Positions 6,907 to 14,216 of a stretch of DNA of 18,243 bases are shown piece after piece. The stretch is from NCBI GenBank assembly GCA_913046155.1, contig CAJWRY010000017.1, forward strand, positions 1 to 18,243, read 5' to 3'. Origin of the DNA: an uncultured Candidatus Nemicrothrix sp. (lineage in GTDB: Bacteria > Actinomycetota > Acidimicrobiia > Acidimicrobiales > UBA8592). Made by a program: the position numbers and the translations under genes. Numbering within the stretch: position 1 is the stretch's first letter; every line of letters begins with the position of its first letter. The notes under the pieces were generated by a model. The model saw only the letters and a program-made list of their open reading frames with translations, searched no databases and was not told the origin of the DNA.

Positions 6907-7593
6907 ATGACATCAGAAGATCAGACAAATCAGGACCTTAATCACGATTCAGGAAGTCCGAGTGAGAATGAAGAGGAACTTTTCCCGGATTCTCCTGCAA
7001 AAGTTTCGGATAGTACTGGAGGTTTGAAAGGGAATAAGAAGAAGGCACTAGGGAGTCAGGGGCTATACCCTTCTAAGCCTTCTAATCAGGTCAAGACTTC
7101 CAACTATTCTCGTCCGGCAGTTACCAATAGTGTTTCTCCTATAAATCAGCGATCACGAAAACGTCAACCAACAAGTTACTATCACCCAAATGATTACTAT
7201 TTAGGAACTGATTGGCCAAGATTAATTGTGGGAACATTAGCGTCCCTCATTCTTCTTGTCTCTGTTGGCATCTTGGCTCTCTATTTATTTGACCGATTTG
7301 AGTCAGACACGCCAACCCCGCAGACGATCGTCAGTTCAGATGGTGAATCAAGTACGATAAATGCGTATCTGTGTGCTGGGGATAGCACTCCTGTTAAGCA
7401 GATTGATGTTCCTCCAAGTGCATTATTTAGCGGAAAAAATGCTGCGGGGACGTGGGTTGCGTTTCAAGATCCTGTCGCTCCTTCTGTCCAATTATGGTCG
7501 CGCGCCAGTGATTTAACGGCTAGCAATCTTGATGATCTAGAAGTTGTGAATTGCGAAAATCTTGATGAATCTGAGGATCTTTCTGATAACTAA
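6907..7593 (+). CDS. Single-pass membrane protein with short extracytoplasmic domain
   Basis: 228 aa, no family recognised with certainty. Seen: a long, polar, low-complexity cytoplasmic part (1-100; acidic at first, then basic and serine-rich, with QRSRKRQ at 81-87), a membrane helix at about 105-128 (LIVGTLASLILLVSVGILALYLF), then an outer domain of about 100 residues bearing two cysteines (C156, C216) that could form a disulfide. The middle of that domain (DVPPSALFSGKNAAGTWVAF ... LWSRASDL) alternates hydrophobic strands with G-x-W and LW positions, resembling a small SH3-like beta barrel; this is a weak visual impression. Lack of a cleavable signal and positive charge before the helix imply the C-terminus is outside. 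It lies between greA and leuC with gaps of about 44 nt on each side, probably co-transcribed. Function unknown. Confidence 0.75.
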   Translation: MTSEDQTNQDLNHDSGSPSENEEELFPDSPAKVSDSTGGLKGNKKKALGSQGLYPSKPSNQVKTSNYSRPAVTNSVSPINQRSRKRQPTSYYHPNDYYLGTDWPRLIVGTLASLILLVSVGILALYLFDRFESDTPTPQTIVSSDGESSTINAYLCAGDSTPVKQIDVPPSALFSGKNAAGTWVAFQDPVAPSVQLWSRASDLTASNLDDLEVVNCENLDESEDLSDN

Positions 7594-7626
7594 TTCCTTC
7601 ACTTAGTCGGTAGACTGAACAAAGTT

Positions 7627-7632
7627 AAGGAG
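7627..7632 (+). promoter_or_regulatory. Ribosome binding site fixing the GTG start of leuC
   Basis: AAGGAG lies 4 nt before the GTG at 7637. The resulting N-terminus (MGKTLSQKIWSDH) matches LeuC family starts, so the GTG is accepted over any later ATG. Confidence 0.7.
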
Positions 7633-7636
7633 TATT

Positions 7637-9037
7637 GTGGGGAAAACTTTAAGTCAGAAAATTTGGAGTGACCATCTTGTCCGCTCAGGAAGTGGATTGC
7701 CTGATTTGCTCTATATTGACCTTCATCTAATTCATGAGGTTACGTCACCGCAAGCATTTGACGGATTGCGTATGAATGGTAGGCGTGTACGACGGCCTGA
7801 CCTGACGGTAGCGACGGAGGATCATAATGTGCCTACGGAAAATATTGATCAACCGATCGCAGATGAAATTAGCTTGAAACAAATTGAAACTCTTCGCAAT
7901 AACACGGCTGAATTTGGGATCACCAATTACCCTATGGGGGATCCACATCAGGGAATCGTGCACGTTATCGGACCTGAATTAGGGTTGACCCAACCCGGCA
8001 TGACAGTTGTTTGCGGCGATAGCCATACATCAACGCATGGGGCTTTTGGAGCACTTGCTTTCGGAATAGGGACAAGCGAAGTAGAGCACGTACTGGCCAC
8101 ACAAACTCTTCCGCAGCCGGGACAAGAGACCATGTCAATTACCATTAATGGCGAGTTACCTGAAGGCTCAACAGCTAAGGACGTTGTGCTTGCAATATTG
8201 AATGAAGTGGGAACTGGAGGTGGGATAGGTGCCATTGCTGAGTTTCGGGGGTCAGTTGTTGAGAGTCTTTCAATGGAAGGCCGAATGACCCTTTGCAATA
8301 TGTCAATAGAGTTTGGCGCTAAGGCTGGCCTCGTCGCACCCGACGAAGTTACCTTTGAATACCTAAAGGGTCTTGAGAACTGCCCCGAGGGTGAGGATTG
8401 GGATGAGGCTGTTGCTTACTGGAAGACTTTGTTCACTGACCAAGATGCTGTTTTTGATCGAGAAGTTGTTCTTGATGGTTCAGCAATTTCGCCTCAGGTG
8501 ACGTGGGGAACAAATCCTGGCCAGGTTATTCCTGTTTCCGGTTCTATTCCTAACCCTCAGGACTATGCTGATCCAGCGGAACGTGAAGCAGCAGAACGTG
8601 CATTAGATTACATGGGGCTTCAAGCAGGGTCGGAAATGAGAAGCATTTCAGTTGATACAGTCTTCATCGGCAGTTGCACTAATAGTAGGATTGAAGACCT
8701 TCGTTCCGCTGCAGAAGTTGCTCAGGGAAGAAGCGTTGCATCTGGAGTGAGGACTCTTGTAGTTCCTGGTTCAAGAGTTGTTAAGGAACAAGCGGAAGCA
8801 GAGGGACTTGATAAGATTTTTATTGAGAGTGGTTTTGATTGGCGCGAACCTGGGTGTTCTATGTGCCTTGCTATGAATCCAGATAAATTAACTGTCGGTG
8901 AACGTTGCGCTAGCACAAGTAATAGGAATTTTGAGGGGCGGCAAGGGCGCGGTGGTCGCACACATTTGGTTTCCCCTCGGGTCGCAGCAGCAACTGCGAT
9001 CGCTGGATATTTTGCGACCCCTGAGGATCTTTCATGA
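7637..9037 (+). CDS. leuC: 3-isopropylmalate dehydratase large subunit (LeuC)
   Basis: 466 aa, the standard length of bacterial LeuC. With LeuD it isomerises 2-isopropylmalate to 3-isopropylmalate via a [4Fe-4S] cluster. In the citramalate pathway the same enzyme type isomerises citramalate. Seen: MGKTLSQKIW start, EDHNVPT (61-67), VCGDSHTSTHGAFG (125-138), FGIGTSEVEHVLATQ (142-156), and the three cluster cysteines C347 (IGSCTNSR), C407 and C410 (PGCSMC), at the positions known for E. coli LeuC. RNFEGRQGRGGRTHLVSP (430-447) is the family C-terminal signature. Start is GTG with AAGGAG. The last four bases (ATGA) overlap leuD, indicating coupled synthesis of the two subunits. Confidence 0.97.
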   Translation: MGKTLSQKIWSDHLVRSGSGLPDLLYIDLHLIHEVTSPQAFDGLRMNGRRVRRPDLTVATEDHNVPTENIDQPIADEISLKQIETLRNNTAEFGITNYPMGDPHQGIVHVIGPELGLTQPGMTVVCGDSHTSTHGAFGALAFGIGTSEVEHVLATQTLPQPGQETMSITINGELPEGSTAKDVVLAILNEVGTGGGIGAIAEFRGSVVESLSMEGRMTLCNMSIEFGAKAGLVAPDEVTFEYLKGLENCPEGEDWDEAVAYWKTLFTDQDAVFDREVVLDGSAISPQVTWGTNPGQVIPVSGSIPNPQDYADPAEREAAERALDYMGLQAGSEMRSISVDTVFIGSCTNSRIEDLRSAAEVAQGRSVASGVRTLVVPGSRVVKEQAEAEGLDKIFIESGFDWREPGCSMCLAMNPDKLTVGERCASTSNRNFEGRQGRGGRTHLVSPRVAAATAIAGYFATPEDLS

Positions 9038-9624
9038 AACCTGTTTCGATAATTGAAGGAACCGCCGTCCCACTTGACAGGTCCGATGTTGATACCGATC
9101 AGATTATTCCCAGTGACTGGCTGAAGCGTGTTGAACGAACGGGATTTGAAAAGGGTCTCTTTTCAGAATGGCGCGATGATAAGGACTTTGTTTTGAATAA
9201 TGATGCTTATTCAGGAGCAAATATTCTTCTTGCAGGTCCAAACTTTGGAACAGGTTCGTCACGAGAACACGCTGTTTGGGCAATACAACAAGCTGGTTTC
9301 GACGCCGTTATTTCACCTCGTTTTGGACCTATTTTTAAAAATAATTCTACGAAGAATGGTTTGGTACCAGTAGAGATAGAGACCACCATTGCAGAAGAAC
9401 TTATGCGACAAGTTCAAACCGACCCGAACTTGTATTTCGTTATTGATATCGCTAAACGCACCCTTGAAGTTGCTCAAATTGGTCTAACTGTCGACTTCCC
9501 ACTAGAAAGTTCGATACAGGATAGGTTCCTCAAAGGGCTTGACGATATCGGTATCACCTTGGAACACACAAAAGCTATTGAAACTTTTGAGAAGCAGCGA
9601 AACAGTTGGCTCCAACGACAGTAG
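9034..9624 (+). CDS. leuD: 3-isopropylmalate dehydratase small subunit (LeuD)
   Basis: 196 aa, typical. It supplies the swivelling domain that binds substrate with LeuC. Seen: GTAVPLDRSDVDTDQIIPSDWLK (9-31), LLAGPNFGTGSSREHAVWAI (65-84), a conserved core for substrate recognition, then SPRFGPIFKNNSTKNGLVPV. The ATG lies in an ATGA overlap with the leuC stop. No hupB-like gene follows, unlike some actinobacteria; an 84-bp gap without a recognisable terminator separates it from the propeller lipoprotein. Confidence 0.97.
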   Translation: MKPVSIIEGTAVPLDRSDVDTDQIIPSDWLKRVERTGFEKGLFSEWRDDKDFVLNNDAYSGANILLAGPNFGTGSSREHAVWAIQQAGFDAVISPRFGPIFKNNSTKNGLVPVEIETTIAEELMRQVQTDPNLYFVIDIAKRTLEVAQIGLTVDFPLESSIQDRFLKGLDDIGITLEHTKAIETFEKQRNSWLQRQ

Positions 9625-9708
9625 CAGTTCAAAAGAATCCTTGTTTCAGGAACAAAAGCTAAGCTCGTTACGTCAAAAGTGGCATAGCATCATAAAAGGG
9701 AGATAAAA

Positions 9709-11997
9709 ATGAAAAGATTCTTTCGTGCATTTCTGTCACTTGGTCTTTTGACTTTGGCTTGTTCGGACGCATCTGAAGTGTCTCAAGTTGAACTAGACCC
9801 AACTGATATCCAGTTGGTGAATCGGCTTATTCCCTTTGATGACTGCGAAGACGTTCTTGGTCATCTTAAGGAAGAAGCTATGGAGCGGGTTGGTCCATAT
9901 GGTTTGGATAACACCGGATTTCCTATTTGGATTGGCCTTCAAGAAGGAGTGGTGCGTTCCGAAATAGCTGTGATGGATTCTGCACCTGCGGTGACAATGG
10001 CTGCGGAGGAGTCAGTAGCTTATGATTCAGGCAGTGCAAGCTCGGGTTCTTCTGGAGAGATCAATTTTACTGGAACAAATGTCCAGGAGTTAGGCGTTGA
10101 TGAACCTGACATAATCAAAACTGATGGTGAAAGAATCCTTGTCGTAAATCGTGGAATGCTTTCTTATTTTGCTGTAAACGGTGGAAACGGTTCTTTGACA
10201 AGTCAGGTCTCGGTTGGTGATGACTTCTATGGGTATGAATTGTTCATCCACGATAATAAGGCTTTTCTATTCGCAAATGGGGGCGGATATTCTATTCTGC
10301 CATTTAATGATGGGGACGAGGAAGAGGAAACGGATTTAAGAGGGGGTTTCTATCAGCCACAAACTCGCATTATCGAAATTGATTTATCTGATCCCTTTAA
10401 TCTGCAAATAGCAAGCGAAATGACGATATCGGGTAGCTATTTAAGCGCGAGGTTAGTTGGCTCAACGATTCGCATGGCTGTCAATAGCGCCCCGAATCAA
10501 CTTGAATGGGTATATCCGAGTAACCCAGGTTCCGAAGAGAGAGCTACGAGGTTCAATAAAGAACTAATTGAAGAAACAACTATTGAAGACTGGGTTCCGT
10601 TCTTTCATTTATCTTCCAATGATTCGACTGAGACAGGTCAACTTGTCCCCTGCGAAAAGCTTCACAAGCCAAACGCCTTTTCTGGATTTGATGTCCTTTC
10701 AGTATTAAGTTTTGACATTAATAGTGGATTGACTTCTGGTGACGGTGTCGCAGTTCTTGCAAGCGGCCAAACTGTTTATTCTTCCTTAGATCGTTTCTTC
10801 ATAGCGACAACAAAATGGGTTGATGCTGACATGTCAGAAGATGATTTTGAAATATGGACCGAATCCTATAAGACAGATGTGCATGGGTTCTCAATCAGCC
10901 TTGATAGTCCAGCCGAATACGTTGCATCAGGAAGTGTGGATGGGACACTTCTGAACCAGTTTTCTATGGACGAACACGATGGTTATCTTAGAATTGTTAC
11001 AACGACCGGATCACCATGGAGTGAGCAGAATCGGAGCGAGTCGCAGCTGATCGTACTGGAAGAGCAGGGTAGATCTTTGGTTCAAGTGGGTCAAGTAGGT
11101 GGACTAGGGAAAGGTGAATCACTTTATTCAGTTCGGTTATTAGATGACGTAGGTTTTGCCGTTACGTTCCGCCAAATAGACCCTTTCTATGTAATTGATT
11201 TAAGTGACCCTGTAAATCCAGAAGTAGTTGGAGAATTGAAGATTCCTGGGTTCTCCACTTATCTTCATCCAGTTGATGACAATATTGTGCTTGGTATTGG
11301 GCAAAATGCTGATGATCAGGGACGAGTCTTAGGCTTGAAAGTTAGCTCCTTTGATGTTTCTGATCCTTCAAACCCACTTGAAACTTCAACGTGGGTCCTC
11401 GATAATGCAAATTCGGTTGCTGAATATGACCACAGGGCTTTCCAAATAAGGGATCGTTTGGCGGTTTTACCTGTGCAGAATTGGTCTAACTCTGAACAAG
11501 TCGGTGCGGTCCTTTTGGATGTCGCGAATGACGGGGAACTGCAAGAGGTCGGCTTCGTATCTCATGAGATCGGCGACGTTGAGAAGATAACGGATTGCGA
11601 AGTGCTTGATACAGAAATTCTTGTCGGAACCGATTTGGAATTTTTAACGGAAGAGCAGTGGAGTGAAGATTATGGTGTTCATATCCAACTTTGTGAATCT
11701 TCTGATACGGGTGGATACGGATCTGATTACTGTGACGTTATTCCCGTAGAGCAATTAGATGATTACCTTGGCTCGATTGCTGATGATCTTATAGAAATCA
11801 TTGGAGCTGGTCCGACTGACCGATTGGAGCAATGTTGGCCTTCAGATGTTCGATGGGACTTACAAATCCAAAGAAGCCTTTTTATTAATGATTCTCTTTG
11901 GACTATGAGCGTAAGCCGCCTTCAGTCCAATAACGTGAGTGATAGTAATGATCCGGGTCAATTACCAGTGATCTCAATAATTCCTATACCAAACTAA
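9709..11997 (+). CDS. Beta-propeller domain lipoprotein (Beta_propel / COG4880 type)
   Basis: 762 aa, exported. Seen: signal peptide MKRFFRAFLSLGLLTLA followed by C18. The -3 to -1 residues T-L-A make an acceptable though not ideal lipobox, so lipid anchoring is likely. A Ser/Gly linker (about 107-117) precedes TNVQELGVDEPDIIKTDGE (123-141), the hallmark opening of the secreted C-terminal beta-propeller family distantly related to WD40. Later family motifs include SLYSVRLLDDVGFAVTFRQ, DPFYVIDLSDPVNPEVVGEL and GFSTYLHPVDDNIVLGIG (471-531). Six further cysteines (46, 315, 630, 662, 675, 709) suggest disulfides outside the cell; four cluster in the acidic C-terminal section (630-709). Start is ATG with AAAAGGGAG (9694-9702). 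Biochemical role of the family is not established; a surface binding or sensing role is a guess. Confidence 0.85.
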   Translation: MKRFFRAFLSLGLLTLACSDASEVSQVELDPTDIQLVNRLIPFDDCEDVLGHLKEEAMERVGPYGLDNTGFPIWIGLQEGVVRSEIAVMDSAPAVTMAAEESVAYDSGSASSGSSGEINFTGTNVQELGVDEPDIIKTDGERILVVNRGMLSYFAVNGGNGSLTSQVSVGDDFYGYELFIHDNKAFLFANGGGYSILPFNDGDEEEETDLRGGFYQPQTRIIEIDLSDPFNLQIASEMTISGSYLSARLVGSTIRMAVNSAPNQLEWVYPSNPGSEERATRFNKELIEETTIEDWVPFFHLSSNDSTETGQLVPCEKLHKPNAFSGFDVLSVLSFDINSGLTSGDGVAVLASGQTVYSSLDRFFIATTKWVDADMSEDDFEIWTESYKTDVHGFSISLDSPAEYVASGSVDGTLLNQFSMDEHDGYLRIVTTTGSPWSEQNRSESQLIVLEEQGRSLVQVGQVGGLGKGESLYSVRLLDDVGFAVTFRQIDPFYVIDLSDPVNPEVVGELKIPGFSTYLHPVDDNIVLGIGQNADDQGRVLGLKVSSFDVSDPSNPLETSTWVLDNANSVAEYDHRAFQIRDRLAVLPVQNWSNSEQVGAVLLDVANDGELQEVGFVSHEIGDVEKITDCEVLDTEILVGTDLEFLTEEQWSEDYGVHIQLCESSDTGGYGSDYCDVIPVEQLDDYLGSIADDLIEIIGAGPTDRLEQCWPSDVRWDLQIQRSLFINDSLWTMSVSRLQSNNVSDSNDPGQLPVISIIPIPN

Positions 11998-12000
11998 GCA

Positions 12001-12038
12001 TTAAAAATAATGAATGCGCCTCACTGAGGCGCATTCAT
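12001..12038. terminator. Strong hairpin, terminator-like, best U-tract on minus strand
   Basis: A perfect 13-bp stem (12010-12022 with 12026-12038, ATGAATGCGCCTC / GAGGCGCATTCAT) has a 3-nt loop ACT and starts 12 nt after the propeller-gene stop. Read on the minus strand, it is followed at once by TATTTTTAA (12009-12001), a textbook intrinsic terminator for leftward transcription. Read on the plus strand it is followed by the pyrimidine-rich but interrupted ATCTGTCTCTCTTTC, less ideal. It therefore probably ends the leuCD-propeller transcript and, more efficiently, leftward transcripts coming from serA. Confidence 0.8.
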
Positions 12039-12129
12039 ATCTGTCTCTCTTTCGAGAGCAAGGGTTGGGACTTTCACTATATCTGCTTTTTCATTGTTAG
12101 ATTTCACGAATTCCTTCTAAGATATTTAT

Positions 12130-12513
12130 ATGAGAATTATTCGGAAGATTTTAAAGCTCGCAGTCATAGCTGCCATTGTTGGGGCATTAGCTTCTTGGTT
12201 TCGGAGCCGTTCATCAGAAGAAACCGAGGGAGAGGATGAGGAAGATCTTCCTTGGCCTCCCATCGCCTCCTCCGTTGAGGAGGCATCTTCTCAGGTAATT
12301 GAACCTAACGATGGTTCTGCAGTTGAACCCAGAGAGTGGATTACATGTGATGGGAGTGGTAATTGCCCATCGTCTCATCCAATTAAGGCTAAAGACAGTA
12401 GCGGCCTTTATCATGTTCCTGATGGGACGCTTTACGAGAGAACAATTCCCGATAGATGCTATACAACTACTGATGCTGCGGAATCTGATGGGTACCGACC
12501 GTCACAGCGTTAA
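12130..12513 (+). CDS. Small membrane protein with C-terminal sunset-like domain
   Basis: 127 aa. Seen: basic N-terminus (RIIRKILK), one membrane helix at about 8-24, a short R-S-R-S-S-E juxtamembrane piece, an acidic and proline-rich linker (29-70), then a conserved-looking C-terminal domain from C79 (CPSSHPIKAKDSSGLYHVP, then GTLYERTIPDRCYTTTDAAE and GYRPSQR). That block matches my recollection of the actinobacterial 'sunset' domain: HPIK, SGxYH.P, YxRT, C at the CYTT position, and a closing GYRPS-R. Cysteines 73, 79 and 110 and histidines 83 and 95 could bind metal, but this is unproven. The Shine-Dalgarno is poor (TAAGAT only). The gene is convergent with serA, 11 bp between stops, and separated from the propeller gene by a hairpin, so it probably has its own promoter. 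Function unknown. Confidence 0.78.
   Translation: MRIIRKILKLAVIAAIVGALASWFRSRSSEETEGEDEEDLPWPPIASSVEEASSQVIEPNDGSAVEPREWITCDGSGNCPSSHPIKAKDSSGLYHVPDGTLYERTIPDRCYTTTDAAESDGYRPSQR
12265..12284. repeat. Perfect 8-bp GC-rich hairpin inside the sunset-like gene
   Basis: GCCTCCTC (12265-12272) pairs fully with GAGGAGGC (12277-12284) around the tetraloop CGTT. It lies in the linker coding region (IASSVEEAS), which is weakly constrained. No U-tract follows on the plus strand (ATCTTCTC), so it is not a plain intrinsic terminator; it could affect translation or RNA decay, or be chance. Confidence 0.6.
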
Positions 12514-12524
12514 TGAGGTTGTTC

Positions 12525-14093
12525 TTAAATTGGTAGGTTGATTATTGAGCACTGGGTCACACCTTCAGTGTTTATGAGATGCTCCGCTACCGTTTCACTT
12601 ACAGCGTTCTGAGTTGAGATCACCATCAAAGCACCGTACCCATCTACGCTTCTACCTACATTCATGTCAGTAATGTTGATTTGATTCTCCCCAAGAATGG
12701 TGCCGACTTTGCCGATGACTCCTGGCCGGTCATCGTTTCGAAGGACAACCATATGTTCACTAGGCGGAATATCGACTGTATGATCGTCAACCATTATTAT
12801 CCTATGCTCGCCCTTCAGCCCGACGACTGTTCCAGCTATTGCGTGCCCTCCACCGCTGATTGTGATTGTGTTTAGATAATCAAGCGAATCTGTTGTATTT
12901 GTGGCATTTATATTAACTCCTTGGTTTTCAGCCACAGAGAACGCATTAACAAAGGATACTGTTTCACCGCTAGTACTAAATAAGCCTTTGAGTGCTGAGA
13001 GTTCGGTGATCTTATTGTCATAACCTCCTATTTCTCCAGCGAAATCAATATTCACATTTTCGGGCAGTTGCTCACAAAGGCCCAAGAATAGGGCTCCTAG
13101 CTTTTCAGCGAGAGGGAGAAAAGGGCGAACGATTTCAGTAGCCTCAGAAGCGGAAACATTTACCGCAAATGGAACGAACTTTCCCCGCAATGCAAGATCG
13201 ACTTGCTCTGCAATGGTGTTTCCTGCTTTCTCTTGCGCTTCTTCGGTGCTGGCGCCTAGGTGAGGGGTAACGACAATGCTTTGTTGAGCAAATAGGGGTG
13301 ATTCTAGTGTTGGTTCTTGTTCAAAGACATCAAGTGCCGCGCCTGCTATTTGACCAGAAGATACTGCGTTGGCAAGGTCAGATTCGTTAATGATCCCTCC
13401 ACGTGCGACGTTAACTATTCTCAATGTTGGTTTGGCGCTGGAAAGAGTTTCTGCGTTGATGAGATTTATGGTTTCGGGTGTTTTGGCGACATGAATTGTT
13501 ACGAAATCGGATACTTTCATGAGTTCTTTAAGCGAAACGAGTTCAACGGATAGTTGTTGGGCTCGTTCTTCAGCGATGTAAGGGTCGTAGGCGACGAGTT
13601 TCATGCCAAAAGCTAAGGCGCGTTGTGCTACTAATTTTCCTATCCTGCCGAGACCGATAATCCCGAGTGTTTTATCTGCAAGCTCCACTCCAGTCCATTT
13701 GCTTCGCTCCCATCTACCATTCTTAAGAGCTTCGTTCGCGGGTGGAATATTTCGAGCTTGAGACAGTAGCAAAGCAAGTGTGTGTTCAGCTGCTGACAAA
13801 ATATTCGATTTAGGGGCGTTAACAACCATAATTCCACGTTTAGTTGCTGACTCAACATCAACGTTATCTAATCCGATTCCTGCTCTGCCGATAACAACAA
13901 GGTCTTCACCTTTACTCATAATTTCGTCAGTAATGGCGGTTGCTGATCTGATGATGACAGCGTGTGCTCCTACAATCTCTTCCATTAGGTTTTCGGTGGA
14001 AAGGTCTAGTTTCTCATCGACCACATATCCAGAGTTACGTAAATTGTTGAGACCTTCTTGCGAAATTTTCTCTGTCACCAAAACTCGTTGCAT
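12525..14093 (-). CDS. serA: D-3-phosphoglycerate dehydrogenase (SerA), long form with ACT domain
   Basis: 522 aa. It oxidises 3-phosphoglycerate to 3-phosphohydroxypyruvate with NAD+, the first committed step of serine synthesis. Seen: split substrate domain (1-98 and from about 288), GLGRIG (147-152) with D170 for NAD binding, catalytic R231 (NVARGG), E260 and H278 (TPHLGAST) at the spacing of the mycobacterial enzyme, an intervening domain at about 316-440, and a C-terminal ACT domain at about 449-522 (VVLRNDDRPGVIGKVGTILGENQINITDMNVGR). The long form is allosterically inhibited by serine in mycobacteria; the same is likely here. The ATG is preceded by TAGGAAT. It is convergent with the sunset-like gene and has no terminator at its own 3' end. 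Confidence 0.96.
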   Translation of the reverse strand: MQRVLVTEKISQEGLNNLRNSGYVVDEKLDLSTENLMEEIVGAHAVIIRSATAITDEIMSKGEDLVVIGRAGIGLDNVDVESATKRGIMVVNAPKSNILSAAEHTLALLLSQARNIPPANEALKNGRWERSKWTGVELADKTLGIIGLGRIGKLVAQRALAFGMKLVAYDPYIAEERAQQLSVELVSLKELMKVSDFVTIHVAKTPETINLINAETLSSAKPTLRIVNVARGGIINESDLANAVSSGQIAGAALDVFEQEPTLESPLFAQQSIVVTPHLGASTEEAQEKAGNTIAEQVDLALRGKFVPFAVNVSASEATEIVRPFLPLAEKLGALFLGLCEQLPENVNIDFAGEIGGYDNKITELSALKGLFSTSGETVSFVNAFSVAENQGVNINATNTTDSLDYLNTITISGGGHAIAGTVVGLKGEHRIIMVDDHTVDIPPSEHMVVLRNDDRPGVIGKVGTILGENQINITDMNVGRSVDGYGALMVISTQNAVSETVAEHLINTEGVTQCSIINLPI

Positions 14094-14216
14094 ATTCCTA
14101 ATCTAGAACTTCTTATCATGGAACGGAACATTGTAATTAAAGATCCTTAGAAGCCATAATGGGAGTAATTGACTTACACTAGCGAAGTAGCACTCCAAGT
14201 AACCTAAAGGAACTTT
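14094..14216. promoter_or_regulatory. Divergent serA/amidohydrolase intergenic region
   Basis: 123 bp between divergent starts. For serA, TACAAT on the minus strand (14135-14130) is a fair -10 about 37 nt before the ATG, but no good -35 is placed upstream. For the amidohydrolase, TTGACT (14169-14174) looks like a -35 yet lacks a -10 at 16-18 bp, and TACACT (14175-14180) could itself be a -10 with a poor -35. AAAGGAA (14206-14212) is the amidohydrolase ribosome binding site. No riboswitch or operator repeat seen. Confidence 0.35.

Noticed and set aside
9625..9708. TTGTT/AACAA stem after leuD as a terminator
   Set aside because: Short A/T-only stem with no U-tract; would be unstable.
12045..12058. 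CTCTC-TTTC-GAGAG hairpin downstream of the main hairpin as a second terminator
   Set aside because: Only a 5-bp stem with no U-tract directly after it; too weak to call separately.
12241..12250. GAAGATCTTC perfect 10-bp palindrome as an operator
   Set aside because: It is within coding sequence, single copy, and has no partner site near a promoter.
14169..14180. TTGACT followed by TACACT as a complete promoter for the amidohydrolase
   Set aside because: The two boxes are adjacent, not separated by about 17 bp, so they cannot act as one promoter.
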